From Rotaria sp. Silwood1 (Eukaryota > Rotifera > Eurotatoria > Philodinida > Philodinidae), in NCBI GenBank assembly GCA_905250075.1, contig CAJNOP010000093.1, forward strand, positions 6,335 to 70,334: a DNA stretch of 64,000 nt. The letters run 5' to 3'. Position 1 is the first letter of the stretch; every line of letters begins with the position of its first letter. The translations under genes and the position numbers were made by a program. Positions 23,591-38,572 of the stretch are shown one piece after another. The notes under the pieces are model-generated. The model did not search any database and was not told the DNA's origin. It saw nothing but the letters and a program-made list of their open reading frames with translations.

Positions 23591-24766
23591 GTTCATAATG
23601 GCAGAAGGATCTACCCCAGTGTTTTCTACTGCCGCAATGGTCTTTTCGATCTTCTTAATTCTTTTCTCGAATGATTTTAGAAGACGACTTGTTGTTTCTT
23701 CAATAATCTTTTCCATTTTACTAGAAAGAATGTTAACTAGTTTATCCAAGATATCACTATTTAAATGTTCTTGTTGACATTTTATGATGCTGGGGTATGA
23801 TGTAAATTCTTGTAGATCATTTAATAATGGTATTGATGTTGCCGTATACGATGTCGTATATTGATTGACCATATTTTGCAGTCTTTTTTCTTGTTCTATA
23901 TACTTGGAACAGTCATTAGAAGTAGCTAAATGATTACCTTTACAATTGTAGCATTTCAACAAATCCGGAGCAGCACTACATTGATCCATATGATGGTTCT
24001 CACCACATCGAGCACATATCTGTTGCTTGGTTTTGCAGTACTTTGCTACATGATTGTATTTAAGACATAGATAACATTGTACAGGTTTGGTGTTTTGTGT
24101 TGCTGGTTCAGCTGGAAAATGTATTGAATCAACTTGTAAACCGGAATGTATGAATGTATTACGATTTTGTGGATCAATAAACGTAATTTTGATGGTTGTA
24201 GTTGGCATGTTTTTGACTTTATTTGTAAGTCGAACAACATCTACAGCATCGAGTCCAACGTCCTTCAATGCTTCAGTTATTCGACTTTCAGGAATTTCGA
24301 TGTCGACGTTTTTTACAAACGCGACGTTTTCTGTATCTTTGATACGTTGAATGGATCGGAGCATATATATTTTTGCTGTAGCCTGTCCATTTGTTGCAAG
24401 AATTGGTGTCAACTCATTTAATAGACGATCAAATGAATTCACATCGATTGCATATAGTGTAAAAATTCCTGATCGACTTAGCTGAATATCAGAAATTCGT
24501 AAGTCCTTTAAGTGCTGTTTTATAATATCATCTAGTTGCAATTTATTTAGCGTTACGCCCTCTAGAATTAGAGGAGCGATGCTAAAATTTGGTTGCTTTT
24601 CCAGGCCTGCCTTTGTTCCTGCAGAAGCCTTTGTTCTTGGATTATGACTCATCGCCATTGTTCCTCCAACATCAGCTACTGCTGTTTGACCTTGTTGTGC
24701 ATTAATAGAATTAATGCTATTTTGCCTTTGTCTAGTTGCACCTGTTCCTCCTTTTTTTGGTAGCAT
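23513..24766 (-). CDS. Gag-like ORF1 protein with three zinc knuckles (non-LTR retrotransposon type)
   Basis: A 417-codon intact frame. Residues about 60-215 look like the RRM-like/PRE_C2HC-type region that precedes zinc knuckles in ORF1 proteins of jockey and X-type elements. Three knuckles follow: CX2CX4HX4C at 231-244 (CYLCLKYNHVAKYC), CX2CX3HX4C at 251-263 and CX2CX3HX6C at 272-286, the same spacing series as in jockey-clade ORF1. A Lys/Glu-rich, possibly coiled-coil stretch lies near 355-385. Such proteins bind the element's RNA. The N-terminal 45 residues are polar and low in complexity. No reverse transcriptase ORF2 follows; the frame instead runs into a 52-bp satellite, so the natural C-terminus is replaced. 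It may be a truncated element or a solo, possibly retained, gene. Confidence 0.8.
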   Translation of the reverse strand: MLPKKGGTGATRQRQNSINSINAQQGQTAVADVGGTMAMSHNPRTKASAGTKAGLEKQPNFSIAPLILEGVTLNKLQLDDIIKQHLKDLRISDIQLSRSGIFTLYAIDVNSFDRLLNELTPILATNGQATAKIYMLRSIQRIKDTENVAFVKNVDIEIPESRITEALKDVGLDAVDVVRLTNKVKNMPTTTIKITFIDPQNRNTFIHSGLQVDSIHFPAEPATQNTKPVQCYLCLKYNHVAKYCKTKQQICARCGENHHMDQCSAAPDLLKCYNCKGNHLATSNDCSKYIEQEKRLQNMVNQYTTSYTATSIPLLNDLQEFTSYPSIIKCQQEHLNSDILDKLVNILSSKMEKIIEETTSRLLKSFEKRIKKIEKTIAAVENTGVDPSAIMNKLVYHSTQKDKLFYDYEEKDLLCYA

Positions 24767-26293
24767 AATTAAGATAAAACCTAATGTAAAACCACCTGGA
24801 GATGATTACCTTAATTAATATTTCCAAAAATAATTTGAAAATTGTGCGAAATAATTAATTAATGACAAAGATAAAATCGACGAGTTAAACAAAGAAATGT
24901 ACGTAACCGACGAAAATAAGATGCGACTTATTTCGATCGTGTAAAAGTGACGAATGAATTACAATATTGAAACATACACAATAACGATAACAGTTACTTT
25001 CTCAGTCTATCGATTTTCAGAATGACAAAATCTGTAGAAATCTCCACTTCAGCTTTCAACATTTTTACTTTCGATCAAAGTTAAGATAATCCAAATCTCT
25101 CCTTTTGAACCTTGCAGTCTTGGTGATAGTCTACAATAGCATCGTTTAGATTTATCACAAAACGAGAGAATATTCCAAATCAATCAAGTTTTTAAAGAAA
25201 AAGCTTTAAATCTTGCAAAGATAACCTCGTCCAAAAAAATCAAATCTAGCGATTACTTATAAGAACATAGACAAAATATTTCACTACTTGCATATTTTGC
25301 AGACACCCAATTCCAATTAAACAAAATTCGTTACCTCAAAATCATTCTCAACTTCAGTTATATTGGAATCACCTTACCAAAGCTCGGTCAACTCTAGGGA
25401 ACTCCGTCTAGATTTCGATACTATTCCTCTGTCAAGAAAAATTTCGGCTCCGAGAATTTGTCATGACTTGATGGTTCTTGGTAATATGCTCTAAATACAT
25501 TGTGACACATTGATTTCATTATGAAGTGATCAGAGTTTTATAGAAGTTTGAATGTTACAGAAATTCGAAGAGAGAACCTATTTATTCACATTGTTCTCGA
25601 GATATGTTTTGTCTTTACTTGCTCTTAGATCGAAGACTTCTCAGCCATTTTAAAAGTAAGAAAGCTTGAAAAAACTGTAAAAGTGTAGTTCAATGTAGCC
25701 ACTATAGTTTAATAGAGCAAGGCTTTTGTTGCATGAACTCACATATCAGACAAACGAATATTCAACTTAGACAGAACAAACTATTAAGGATGTTTCAATG
25801 GTAATGTTTTCGCTTAACTAGAGTTATGTTCTCTTGAACACCAATCCGACAGCTAGTTGTAGCTATACTTACACAAGTTTTCTAAAAGATGAGCATTGGC
25901 TTTCCATGAATTGACTGATTAGTACATCTCTCTATTCGGCGGTAATGATATATGATGAGATGTACTAACAGTAGGGGCAGTAATAACCACTCAAATACTA
26001 GATGATCTAAAACAGAAACCGTTGGTTAAAAATTAGATGAGCATCATTTCCATACGAGTAGTAAAAGAGACATACAGTGACCTATTGATAGACAAAAATA
26101 AATGCACATATGTCATATCAATCGAAGATATAGGGATGGAAACGTAGTCAGCGATAGTATTTTATTTCCAAAAGCTATAAAGAAAACATAAGAAACGAAG
26201 TATTCTTATGAAGTTTTATAATCTCGATCATGATCGAATGATTTTTCAGAGTCATCATAGAATTTTTGAAATATATTTGGCGACACTACATTG
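24767..26293. other. Non-coding region upstream of the ORF1 gene
   Basis: No gene recognised. If the ORF1 gene is a retroelement remnant its 5' UTR would lie just above 24767. A short inverted repeat AGTACATCTC..GAGATGTACT lies near 25920-25970. Confidence 0.5.
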
Positions 26294-26711
26294 CTAAGAG
26301 TGTCTGCGCTTCACACTTTCTTTCATTCCTTGTTCGCCTACTTGATCGTACAATGCACGTTGTTTCTCGTCAGATAGTATCGTATCTGTAAGAAAAGATG
26401 TTTTTTTTTAACAAGCCATTTCTCATGGGTAATAACTTACATGCTTTCGTAATGTGTTTGATTTGTTCTGCATAGCGATCAATATATTTTGGCTAACCGA
26501 GTGTCAACATCAATGTACGATATGCTTTTTTGATTTCTGCTAGGCTGTAATCAGAATTAACGCCAAGCAAGTCAGCGTATTTCGTGTCTTTGACGATACT
26601 TGTAGCCATGAGTAAAAGAGCAAATAGTGGGATAAGATTGAGAACAATGATGTAAAGTAGCATGCGCACATGACAGATGTATGATGAAATATACAAAGAA
26701 GAATGGCTCAA
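26294..26711 (-). pseudogene. DnaJ (J-domain) gene, broken at the HPD motif
   Basis: Exon 1 (26441-26711) encodes a hydrophobic N-terminal segment (about residues 17-35, possible membrane anchor or signal), then YADLLGVNSDYSLAEIKKAY and RTLMLTLG, the J-domain helices I and II. Where HPDK is expected the sequence reads Gly-stop-Pro-Lys, then YIDRYAEQIKHITKA. A 55-bp GT..AG intron (26386-26440) joins in frame to exon 2 (26294-26385), which reads YTILSDEKQRALYDQVGEQG and ends at a stop. Homology is clear on both sides of the break and the intron is kept, so this is a decayed gene and not a retrocopy. Loss of HPD would abolish Hsp70 stimulation even with readthrough. Confidence 0.75.
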
Positions 26712-29700
26712 GTCAATCGTTTCTTGTCAAAAAAACAAGCTATAAGGGTGCAATAACTAATGAGAGACGTTTGTTTTACTGAGTATGTCTTTTACAGAAA
26801 TTTTATTTATAGAAAACTACTGTGTAATATATTGAACTTAAGAATTGAAAATACATTTCCAAATAATATATCAATTGCAACAAGTATGAGAAAAGTTTTT
26901 TAGCTGCTTTTCTTTTGATAAGCATTGAGTTCTGATTTTATGGACAGGCTTCATCAAGTTCATTTTTACAATATTTTTTGCAAGGAATCAAAAGTGAATT
27001 TCTATGTCATCTTATTATTACATTGTAAGACTCTGATCAAATTTAATCTATTGTAATTTTTTTGTGCAATCTTGTCGAAGACTTGCTTTGTTTTAGGTGC
27101 ACATCATGTTGAACTACTTTGTACAACAATTGAACAATTGGTATTTCGCAGATTGTCTCATTCTGTGATTACCATCACAAAATCAACCTTCGTTTTCTAT
27201 CGGACTTTGCTCTCCACTTTCATTTAAATGTGATTGATATTCGGTTAGACGATGATTTACACGTACTATTCATCTGGAAAATATTGAAACACAATCAATC
27301 CATCAGTTGAAAACCAATACTATTATTATGTCGATTCATCATCTGATCATGATCTGCAAATAGTCTGTAGTGTTCGCTCGTGAACGATATCTGCAGTAGT
27401 GTCCATCCTGAAAGTTGAATTGAATTATGAAGAATTTTTCAGATATTCAGGTATTCAATTATTCAGTTCAAATGTTCCGATTTTATGACAGAGATACTTT
27501 GTGTATATGTTTCTACGAACAGTCTAATATCTGATTATCTTAGCGTAAGAGTTGAATAGCTGATTAATTAAATATTTGAGATCAATAATTGAAAAGTGAA
27601 ACATCTGAATTTCAGATTTTCAAATGTAAGATATAATAATTGAATTCAAATTTCAGGTTAGGCATGCTTGTTCATTCTGAGAAACCTCAAGGTCTTAGTT
27701 TGTAAGGGACAACAGTTAATATCAGATGATGTCACTGAAATAAATATAGTCGACGAGATAAATCTCAATGGAGAGATGCTAGTAGACTTCTATTCAATCA
27801 ATAATATGGTTGTTGCAAAAATATTGTTCGATCATATGTTTGCACATTAACCATCATGAATGCCTCTAGAGAAAATAAATAACAGCATATGTTGGACTAT
27901 CCTCTATTAAACAAAATCTTTCGAACTAAGTAATGTACACAATGGAAGAGCAATCGATATAGATCATTATCTTATGCGACCCAAAATCTAAATTCATTTC
28001 AAACTCTGGAAAAAAGAAAGAAACAAAACCGACTGCAACTTAATTCGAAGAAACCTCTGAGCACTATACTCAAAATATTTATTTTTTATTGTCAGAGAAA
28101 TCTTCAACTTATAGTTTCTTTTTTCCTAGTGATAGTTTAAATATATCTATATCTAGTATATGCCATAAAAAGCAACAAATATCATTTTATCCTTCGTTCC
28201 ATTGATTTAGCCATGATATTAGCCTGCTATATGCATCAATTTAGTCGCTTGCTCAGTAAGCTTCCAAGCACATCATCCTTTCTCTCGTTGAACTTTAGCA
28301 TATACGTTGAGTTGTGTATAAACTTAGAATTCCATTAGGTCATACTTTTCTATGTACGTTCTATATTCTGACTCTATACTAGATCAATAATACCATTGCC
28401 GTACCCCGTTGGTAAGAAAACGTATCCAGTGATCGTTGGCCTTTCTTCTTCATTGCTAGAGACCAGGATATAGCCGTAGGAGCCTCGATTTAAACCTAAA
28501 CAAACTATTTTCTTCAATAACATATGTAGATTTCAGGACAAATTGGACAGGAATTGTAATATGTATGCTGATTTTAGATGTCGACCTTATATGAATATGT
28601 AACATCATGAAAAAACCTTCGAAATTATCGAGTAATAGATATAAAAGAATTCTTTTGTTGATTATTCATTAGCAGTTTTAATTGCAATGAAAAAATCGAG
28701 GACTAGTCTTGAATATACTCTATTCTATTAATTGATGTTTGTTTTGGAGTAAGTGAAGGTAGAAAAAACCTTTAATCGAAACGTTTGAGAAGAATGGTTT
28801 ATTGTTTTAAACTAGTGAATCAACTTCTTAACGGAAGGTTTTATTAAGTCAATAATTGATTTTAAAACAGTTCAATAGTGACATCTTCTATTCTCTATAT
28901 CAAGTATATTCGTATAATTTACTACCAATAAAATATTTCAAAAGTAAAATTTCGAATGTTCAAAATGTATTACTATTCTAATCTTTTAATTAATCTAATA
29001 AATTTCTATGTCATCACAAAAAATTTATTCGACTTATTTCTTTTAGAAACATTTATTTTTCGATAGATTACTAGTTCTACTAATTTTTTCAAATTCTCTT
29101 TCTATTCATCATTAAACAATAGTCAAGATGAAATTTCGAGGTCAATACATTTCTCTTTCTCTTTTCCTTGGCTCGTTTTTTTTTCTAATATGCATATTCT
29201 TGATTTGTTTATTATTCTTATAAGTATGTTTGCTATCTGTCGAGGTAATGCAACATCCGCTATGAATACAACAAAAATGATATTATGCTCAAAGAAGGTC
29301 AAGGTTTGCAGTCGGGACAATAGACATTATCATATTGAATTTGAGCTCATTTATCGTTCTTCATTCTTTTTTTTCCTAACACATTTTTAACGAAAGAGCA
29401 AGGGTGTGTCATATTTTTTTGCGCAAAAAAAAAAGATGAATATCACTTTAGAAGTTCTTTTTTGCTTTGATCTTCCCTGTCTATTTTATCTAACAGATTT
29501 TTTTTCATTGATATCTAGATTTTCAAAAAAAAAAGAGCGAGAAAGAATCCAAGGGAATTGTACACATTCAATGTCAAATATTAAATCTCGTAATACAAAG
29601 AGCATACAGGCAATATGAGCATTAGTTCGAATAAGAAGAAGAAAAAAAAGAACATAGAGCGTATTATCATTATATTTGCGTTCTCTCTATTCTCGGGTAT

Positions 29701-30376
29701 TTGCTATGTATGAAGGAGATGAAGAAAAAAAAACGAGAGGCAACTGGATTTTATTTTGTTCAATTTTAGTTCATTTGATCATCGAAACTGATCAATGATC
29801 AAGCCAATACATTGAAAAATTAACAGGTAAATAATTAAATTGGACCTTTTTTTTCCTTGTAATACATTTAATGGCAAAGTTGAATAAGAGCTTGTCTGTC
29901 CTTTATATAATCAATGACGTCATCAAACGCCCACTCTAAACATCCGATTATTCATAAAATAGGAAAAAAAATCGATGAATAATTTGTTTCATAAAAATAG
30001 ATAGAGCTGCTCATTATAATAATGAGTGATGTCTTATTGTAACATTGACGCATAGGTAAAAAAAAATTACAATGTACAAAGATTTATTTACTATTATCAA
30101 AGAAAAAAAAAGAAGCTGCTGCAGCTGCTATGAAAAAATGAAACGGTTACTTTACTCATTTTTTTTCTCTTCTCCTCACCTTATTTCTACATTTATCGTC
30201 GTTGACTTTGACTTTTTCGTACTGTACACAAACACAAAACGCATTACTAAAACGAAAAAAAAACCGAAAGTGTGACATTGCAAGCTGAGCACATTCATCG
30301 AATTGTGTGCCTACTTGAAGACATAGAGACCGTATGTAAGAAAAAAAAACATCCCTGTGAATGCAAATAATATCTA
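26712..30376. other. AT-rich non-coding region
   Basis: About 3.7 kb without a supported gene. Small open frames (for example plus 27668-27850, plus 29406-29618, plus 30072-30275) have no domain and sit in low-complexity AT-rich sequence. The last few hundred bases probably include the 5' flank of the Src-family gene. Confidence 0.5.
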
Positions 30377-33175
<2,799 letters not shown>

Positions 33176-33591
33176 CATGCATTACTTTTTTTTTTATCTC
33201 AATCATTATTTATTTGCGTGTGATATATTTTTATTTTTTTTTCTTGTTGATATAAAATCTTCGTTTTATTTTAATTCAATCATGTATTTAGATACTATTT
33301 TATATAAAATAGGCTAAAATCAAAAAAAAGAAATACGAAATAGAAACATTTCGTCAAACGTCTCAAGCAGTTGTTTTTTTGTATCTGATAGTTTGTTAGA
33401 TAATTGTTTTTGTTTTTGTGTTTTGTATTTGACCTTTTAATGTTCATTTCGGGAATATGAATAATTGTTTGTTTTTTAAAACCTATCTGCTTAATTAATA
33501 TCAATTGTAGATATCTATTTATAAGAAGAGAAAAAAAAAACAAAAATAACTACTTGATGGTTAACTCTTATTTCTGCTTTTCTAGACTCTA
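33176..33591 (+). other. Src 3' UTR and Tim23 5' flank
   Basis: A gap of 416 bp between two plus-strand genes, T-rich on the left. It ends in TTTCTGCTTTTCTAG followed 6 bp later by the Tim23 ATG. That is an acceptor-like site usable by a 5' UTR intron or by spliced-leader trans-splicing. Confidence 0.5.
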
Positions 33592-34471
33592 ATGGATTCA
33601 AATAAACATGGTTTTAGTCAATTTGGAAATCATAATATGAATGAATCAGTACCTGGTAGATAATAACAGAATAAAGGAATTTTCTTTTTCAAAAATGAAA
33701 CTGTTCTTTGTTTTTATCAGTTCGTTCTACACCTGGTATGAATTCATTATCACCATATTTGAATTTTGATCCGAAATTATTGAATCGAGTAAATAAAAAT
33801 GATTTTTTTTTAATATAAGAATTGTATACTGAGAATAATTTTAGAATGGATCGCAATTTATTCTACCTGAAGGACAAAAAGAAAAACGGGGTCGACTTGA
33901 ATTAATGTTTTTTACAATTGGTGGTGCTGTTATTGCTGGTGAGAAAATGAGAAAGAAAAATTGAAGGATAATATATAATTTTAGTTTTTTATTTTTCTAG
34001 GTAGTATGATTGGTAGTATGTCAGGACTTTACCGAGGTATTCGTGAAACTCGAGATTTAACTGGATCTATACGAACTTCATCGTAAATATAAAATTAAAG
34101 AACTTACGTTTTTTTTTATTGTGATATTTTTCTTTTAGAATTATTAATTATATAGCACGGCAAGGTGCTACTACTGCTTCTGCTATGGGTACTATAGGTG
34201 AGATTTTTTCGAACGATGAAAGTGATTTGAAAAAATATTTTGGCATTTTTTCTTTGAAGCACTTATTTATAGTCTAATCGGTACAGGTATTAGTTGGACA
34301 CGTGGTATTGATGATGAATTAAATACGGTAGCAAGTGGAAGTCTTACTGGGCTATTATATCGATCAACAGCTGGTTTGAAAGGTGCTCTACGAGGCAGCT
34401 TATATGGTTTCGGAGTATCATCGTTATATGTATTGCTTACGTCTAAAGAACGTCTTCAAATGTACATGTAA
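33592..34471 (+). CDS. TIMM23: Mitochondrial import inner membrane translocase subunit Tim23
   Basis: Six exons (33592-33655, 33721-33788, 33845-33938, 34001-34082, 34139-34197, 34260-34471) join in phase to 192 codons plus stop; human TIMM23 has 209. Family landmarks in order: SPYLNFDPKLL and FILPEG in the intermembrane-space segment, RGRLELMFFTIGG (TM1), GSMSGLYRGIRETR, the ARQGATTASAMG segment (TM2), then SWTRGIDDELNTVASGSLTG and LYRSTAGLKGALRG (TM3-TM4), with the Gly-rich packing motifs of the Tim17/22/23 fold. Tim23 forms the core of the presequence translocase with Tim17 and Tim50. The N-terminal acidic, hydrophilic region is shorter than in fungi, as in other animals. The start is supported by a pyrimidine-AG site 6 bp upstream. 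Confidence 0.95.
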
Positions 34472-36806
34472 ACCATGTGCTGTTTCTTTGTTATTGTTGT
34501 TTACTGTGTTTTTATGAAACATTAAAAAGATAAACAGTGTCCTTCAGGTTATTTGATTTTTTTGATTCGATATCTGTTTGATAAGGCAAAGATAAATAGT
34601 TTGTTGTCGATATCCATCATCATCAAACGAAATGATTAGTATCCAGTAAAGAATATTAAGAAAGGTCGTTAGTGTAGTTAATGGAACAAATAAAAAAAAC
34701 ATGAAAAATGATGCTAGAACATCGTTTATTGATGATTATTATTTGTTTATTTTGATGATATTATAATACGTCTACGTGGTATAATAAAGATTTTAGAATA
34801 GATTTCGATGATTGATGTTCAAGGCTACTAGTAATTAATTGACTTGTGTTTTTTTTTTAAGAAAAAAAGATAAATTTATCTTTTTTGAAATACTTTGCAA
34901 ATAATTTTTTGTTTACTTTACTTCATAGTTTAAAAGCATGAAACAGATTCTATCACGATTATAATAGATTACATATTCATTAAACATTATTTTTAAAGTG
35001 CGTATGGAGAAAGCAGATAAGACTTTCTAGATAAAATTATAAATAATTTTTGTTGATGAATAATTTCAAGTTATTATTACTAAGATAAATTAAAATATCG
35101 ACATATAAATATATAAAACAATTCGATTATCACTAAACATAGTGTGAATGTAATTCACAACCTATAATACTTTTATTAACTAGTGAGTTGATTGAAAGTA
35201 TGAAAAAAAAGAACATTCTGTCATAAATTATGTAAATCAAAGTCTTCGTAATTTATATGCATATTGCACAACAGTTGACAAAGAAAAAGCACATATTTTA
35301 TTTTTCTTTCATTCATTCGACATGATTAATTTTGTAGATATCGACAAGATAAATTCAATTGAATTATATTCCATAAACAATAAATAATTCTATTGTTCAA
35401 ATTTCTTTTTTATTTATGCCTTTTTTCAAAAAATGAATATTCAATATTTAAATAAATCGAAAGAGAATAAAATCATAATCTACATAGTAAAATATATGCC
35501 AATTGAGTATCTCTAACGTAATGAAACTCTTCAAGAGCTTTATCGATTTTTCTCTATTTTAATGCATATATGATAATATATGCTGATTGTAGTTTCCATT
35601 CGGTTATACTAATAGCGTATCGAATGGAATCTTATATTAAGTAAATCTTCTTATTTTGTCATATTGTACGATGCGATACTCTCTTATATTCAGATGACAA
35701 AAAAAATATTTCTTCTAAATTTACTTTGAATTGATCATATATTTGATCGTGTTAATATAGAATTTTGGGTCTCGAAAGTAAATATTTAGATTATAGTTAT
35801 TTTTAAAAGCACACCGAGATTTTGGTCTTAGTGAAAATATTGACTTTTATAACTGAACTACTGATTTTTTTAATGGGTTCTCCTCAATAGATTTGAGAGA
35901 TTAGCATGAATACCAGATATTCTTTCATGGATTTTTTTTTGTACGTCATCGTCCATTTATGGCTTTATAATATAGTATTTTGATAAAACTTTTTATCATC
36001 GAATATTGTTTTATTGCTTATTTTCGTTTCATAATATAAAGTTAATAGGTTTTGACAAAATTATGTGAAATTTATTTGTGACGAGCATTTTTACTAAAAT
36101 CTAAAATATATTTCATATCTATTATTCTAATCAAATCTTCATTGTAGTCACATTAAATTATAGAATTATTTCTATATTCTATTTTCATAGAAAATCATTT
36201 CGTAAACATCATTGTTTAAGAAAATGACTCTATTTTTTGAAGAATAAAATGGGCAATTTATTATGTCGAGAAAAAAAACAGTTCATATCGCTCAACAAAT
36301 AATGATTCAATTAGTGCAAATAGAAAATATTCTGCATAAAATATTCCTCGCTAGGTGTAACAAAATAAATCGTTCAATTCAAATATGCAGAAATGAATAA
36401 TCACAAGCCAAACAAACAAGAAGAAAACGATTTTTTTTCGATACACAGCAAGGTACATTAGGAACCAAAAAAACATGAACAAAAAGATCAAAAAAAAAGA
36501 AATTTCAAGTCAAGAACGAAAAAAAAATGTATGGCAAATAAACACTGTTCGATGTAAGACACTACGATACTCTCGATTAAGTGAATAAAAAAAAAACAAA
36601 AACGAAAAATAAGTGGAAGGAGAAACACTATATAGCACAATCTCGTCTAACTTATAAATACCCACGGATACAGCCAGAACTAAATGCAGCTGATTCATAG
36701 ACAAAGATAAAGTATGAGATGACTAGGAGTCAGAGATAGAGAGAAAAAAATGAGGTCTCTATATGTTTTTTGTGGATAGTCATAATCATTTTTTTTGTGC
36801 TTTGTT
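34472..36806. other. Intergenic region between convergent genes
   Basis: About 2.3 kb of AT-rich sequence between the Tim23 stop and the small heat shock protein stop. It should contain both 3' UTRs. No gene or clear repeat was recognised; small frames such as minus 36510-36704 are unsupported. Confidence 0.55.
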
Positions 36807-38572
36807 TTATTGCGTGATCTTAATTTGACGATTTAATGCAGGTACACGATCATGTGGTATAGGTGCTTCAATAGTAAGTGTTGAATCTTCACTCATTTTA
36901 GCTCGCAAATTATCAACATCAACCCAATCTGGTAATACATATTCTCGCATATATTCACGATTAATTTGATTACCAGCTGTATTATCAACATGAGAAGCTT
37001 GAACTAAACAAAAACAATAACAAATAATTGGTTCTTTTGTATATTTAAAAATAAAAAAAAATGAAAACTACCTTTTAATACATTATCATTAACTTTAACA
37101 CTAACATCATCGGGTTTATAACCACTTAAATCAAATGTAAGTTTAAGTTGTTGATCTCCAAATGAATATGAATCATTTGTATTAATATTTGTTGGCAAAT
37201 TATATTGTTGTGATTGATATGTAGGTGTCAAGGGCGGTCGATAATCACGTACAGGAATTTCTATTGTTAGAACACCATCAGCACTTAATGTATTAGTTAA
37301 ATTTTTTGGGTCAGCACCATCAGGTAAACCTATGAAATGAGTTTTGACATTAGTAAAAATACAGAATAAAAAAGATCAATTTACCAATTTCACGTCGAAA
37401 TTCATGATGAGTTGAATTACGTCCATCACGTTGTTGTTTAACAGCTGTTACTTTTAACATTGTATCATTAACTTGTATAGCTATGTCTTCAGGTGCAAAT
37501 TGATTTAAATCAAATTTATATGTTACATTTTTGATACCATCATTAGTTGAATAATTTTGTCTTGATGTAACTGTTGCAAATGTGCCCGACGATTGATTAT
37601 TATTACCACCAACAAGAGTTGATGCTGAACTTGTTGATGAATATGGATCACGAAATGGACTGCTTCGATTAAAACTACTTGTTTCACGTAAATTAGGACC
37701 TTCTTGTCGAAATGATGATGATGATGATGTCGATGAATATGAATTTGTTTGATTATTACCATAGCCATAATTCGATAATGGTTGTCGTCCACTAGTAAAT
37801 GTCGTATCAACAAGACGATTTGGATTTGATGATGTTAATGCTGATGAACCTGAAGCATTATAAACACGATCTAAAATAACGGGTGCCTCCATAGTAAGTA
37901 CTCCATCATCAGATAAATACGATTGTAAAATTTTAACATCAATAAATTCTGGTAATGTTAATTCACGATTAAATTGTTTCGATTCAGTTGCATTACCAAC
38001 TTTTACTTGACGATCACCTTTGACAATTAACATACGACCTTCAACTTTAACACTTAATTCGTCAGGTCGAAAGTCACCTATAGATGATATAATCCAATAT
38101 TATTTTAAAAGAAAAAAACGAGAACTTCAAGTTTTTTTGTTTTATTTTGCTTACCAATGTCAAATTGAATTTTATATTTTTTTCTTCCATCATTGTCTTC
38201 TTCAATAAAGGATCGATGTGCTGCACTTGATGATGCTGAATTAAGACCTGGTGCTGATCCACTAAATGTTGGCCAATCAACACTACCGAATTCTGGAAAA
38301 TCAGGAAAATCAAGTCGCATTCTGGGTCTTGTAGTTGCTAATGATGATGAAGGAAATCCACTTGAATCGAATCTTGATTCATTAAAAAAATTTTCTCGCC
38401 ATCGTCGACATTCTTCTTCAAAATCACGCATGCGTGCACTCATTCGATCATTTATATCATTTGATGGTGTATTAGATGAACGAAAACGTATAAAACGTTG
38501 ATCATCATTAGGATTTACCGTCACGGGTATAATCGTACGTGGATGATGTTGATAATATGGATCGTTACTCAT
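36807..38572 (-). CDS. Small heat shock protein with three alpha-crystallin domains
   Basis: Four exons (38155-38572, 37385-38077, 37072-37329, 36807-37003, in transcript order) give 521 residues. The N-terminal region (1-128) has an Arg/Trp segment, RRWRENFF, and ends near a Ser/Ala-rich stretch. Alpha-crystallin domain 1 spans about 130-206 (FRPDELSVKVEGRMLIVKG, then DGVLTMEAPV), domain 2 about 319-405 (APEDIAIQVNDTMLKV, then ADGVLTIEIPV) and domain 3 about 428-512 (KPDDVSVKVNDNVLKVQAS, then STLTIEAPIP). A Ser-rich linker (about 210-315) joins domains 1 and 2. The C-terminus carries an Ile-Lys-Ile triplet of the I-x-I oligomerisation type. These proteins are ATP-independent holdases. Flatworm p40/Tsp36-type proteins have two such domains; three is unusual. 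Two of the three introns cut at the same place in the fold (after a domain strand ending Ile-Gly). Confidence 0.93.

Noticed and set aside
25915-25975. AGTACATCTC..GAGATGTACT as a small transposon or regulatory hairpin
   Set aside because: Only 10-bp arms, no target duplication and no other copy seen; could be chance.
27668-27850. 60-codon plus-strand frame
   Set aside because: No domain, isolated in AT-rich sequence, no supporting splice or codon signal.
37523-37813. Minus-strand frame with a poly-His tract
   Set aside because: Out-of-frame shadow of the Ser-rich linker of the small heat shock protein, whose frame is supported by three domains.
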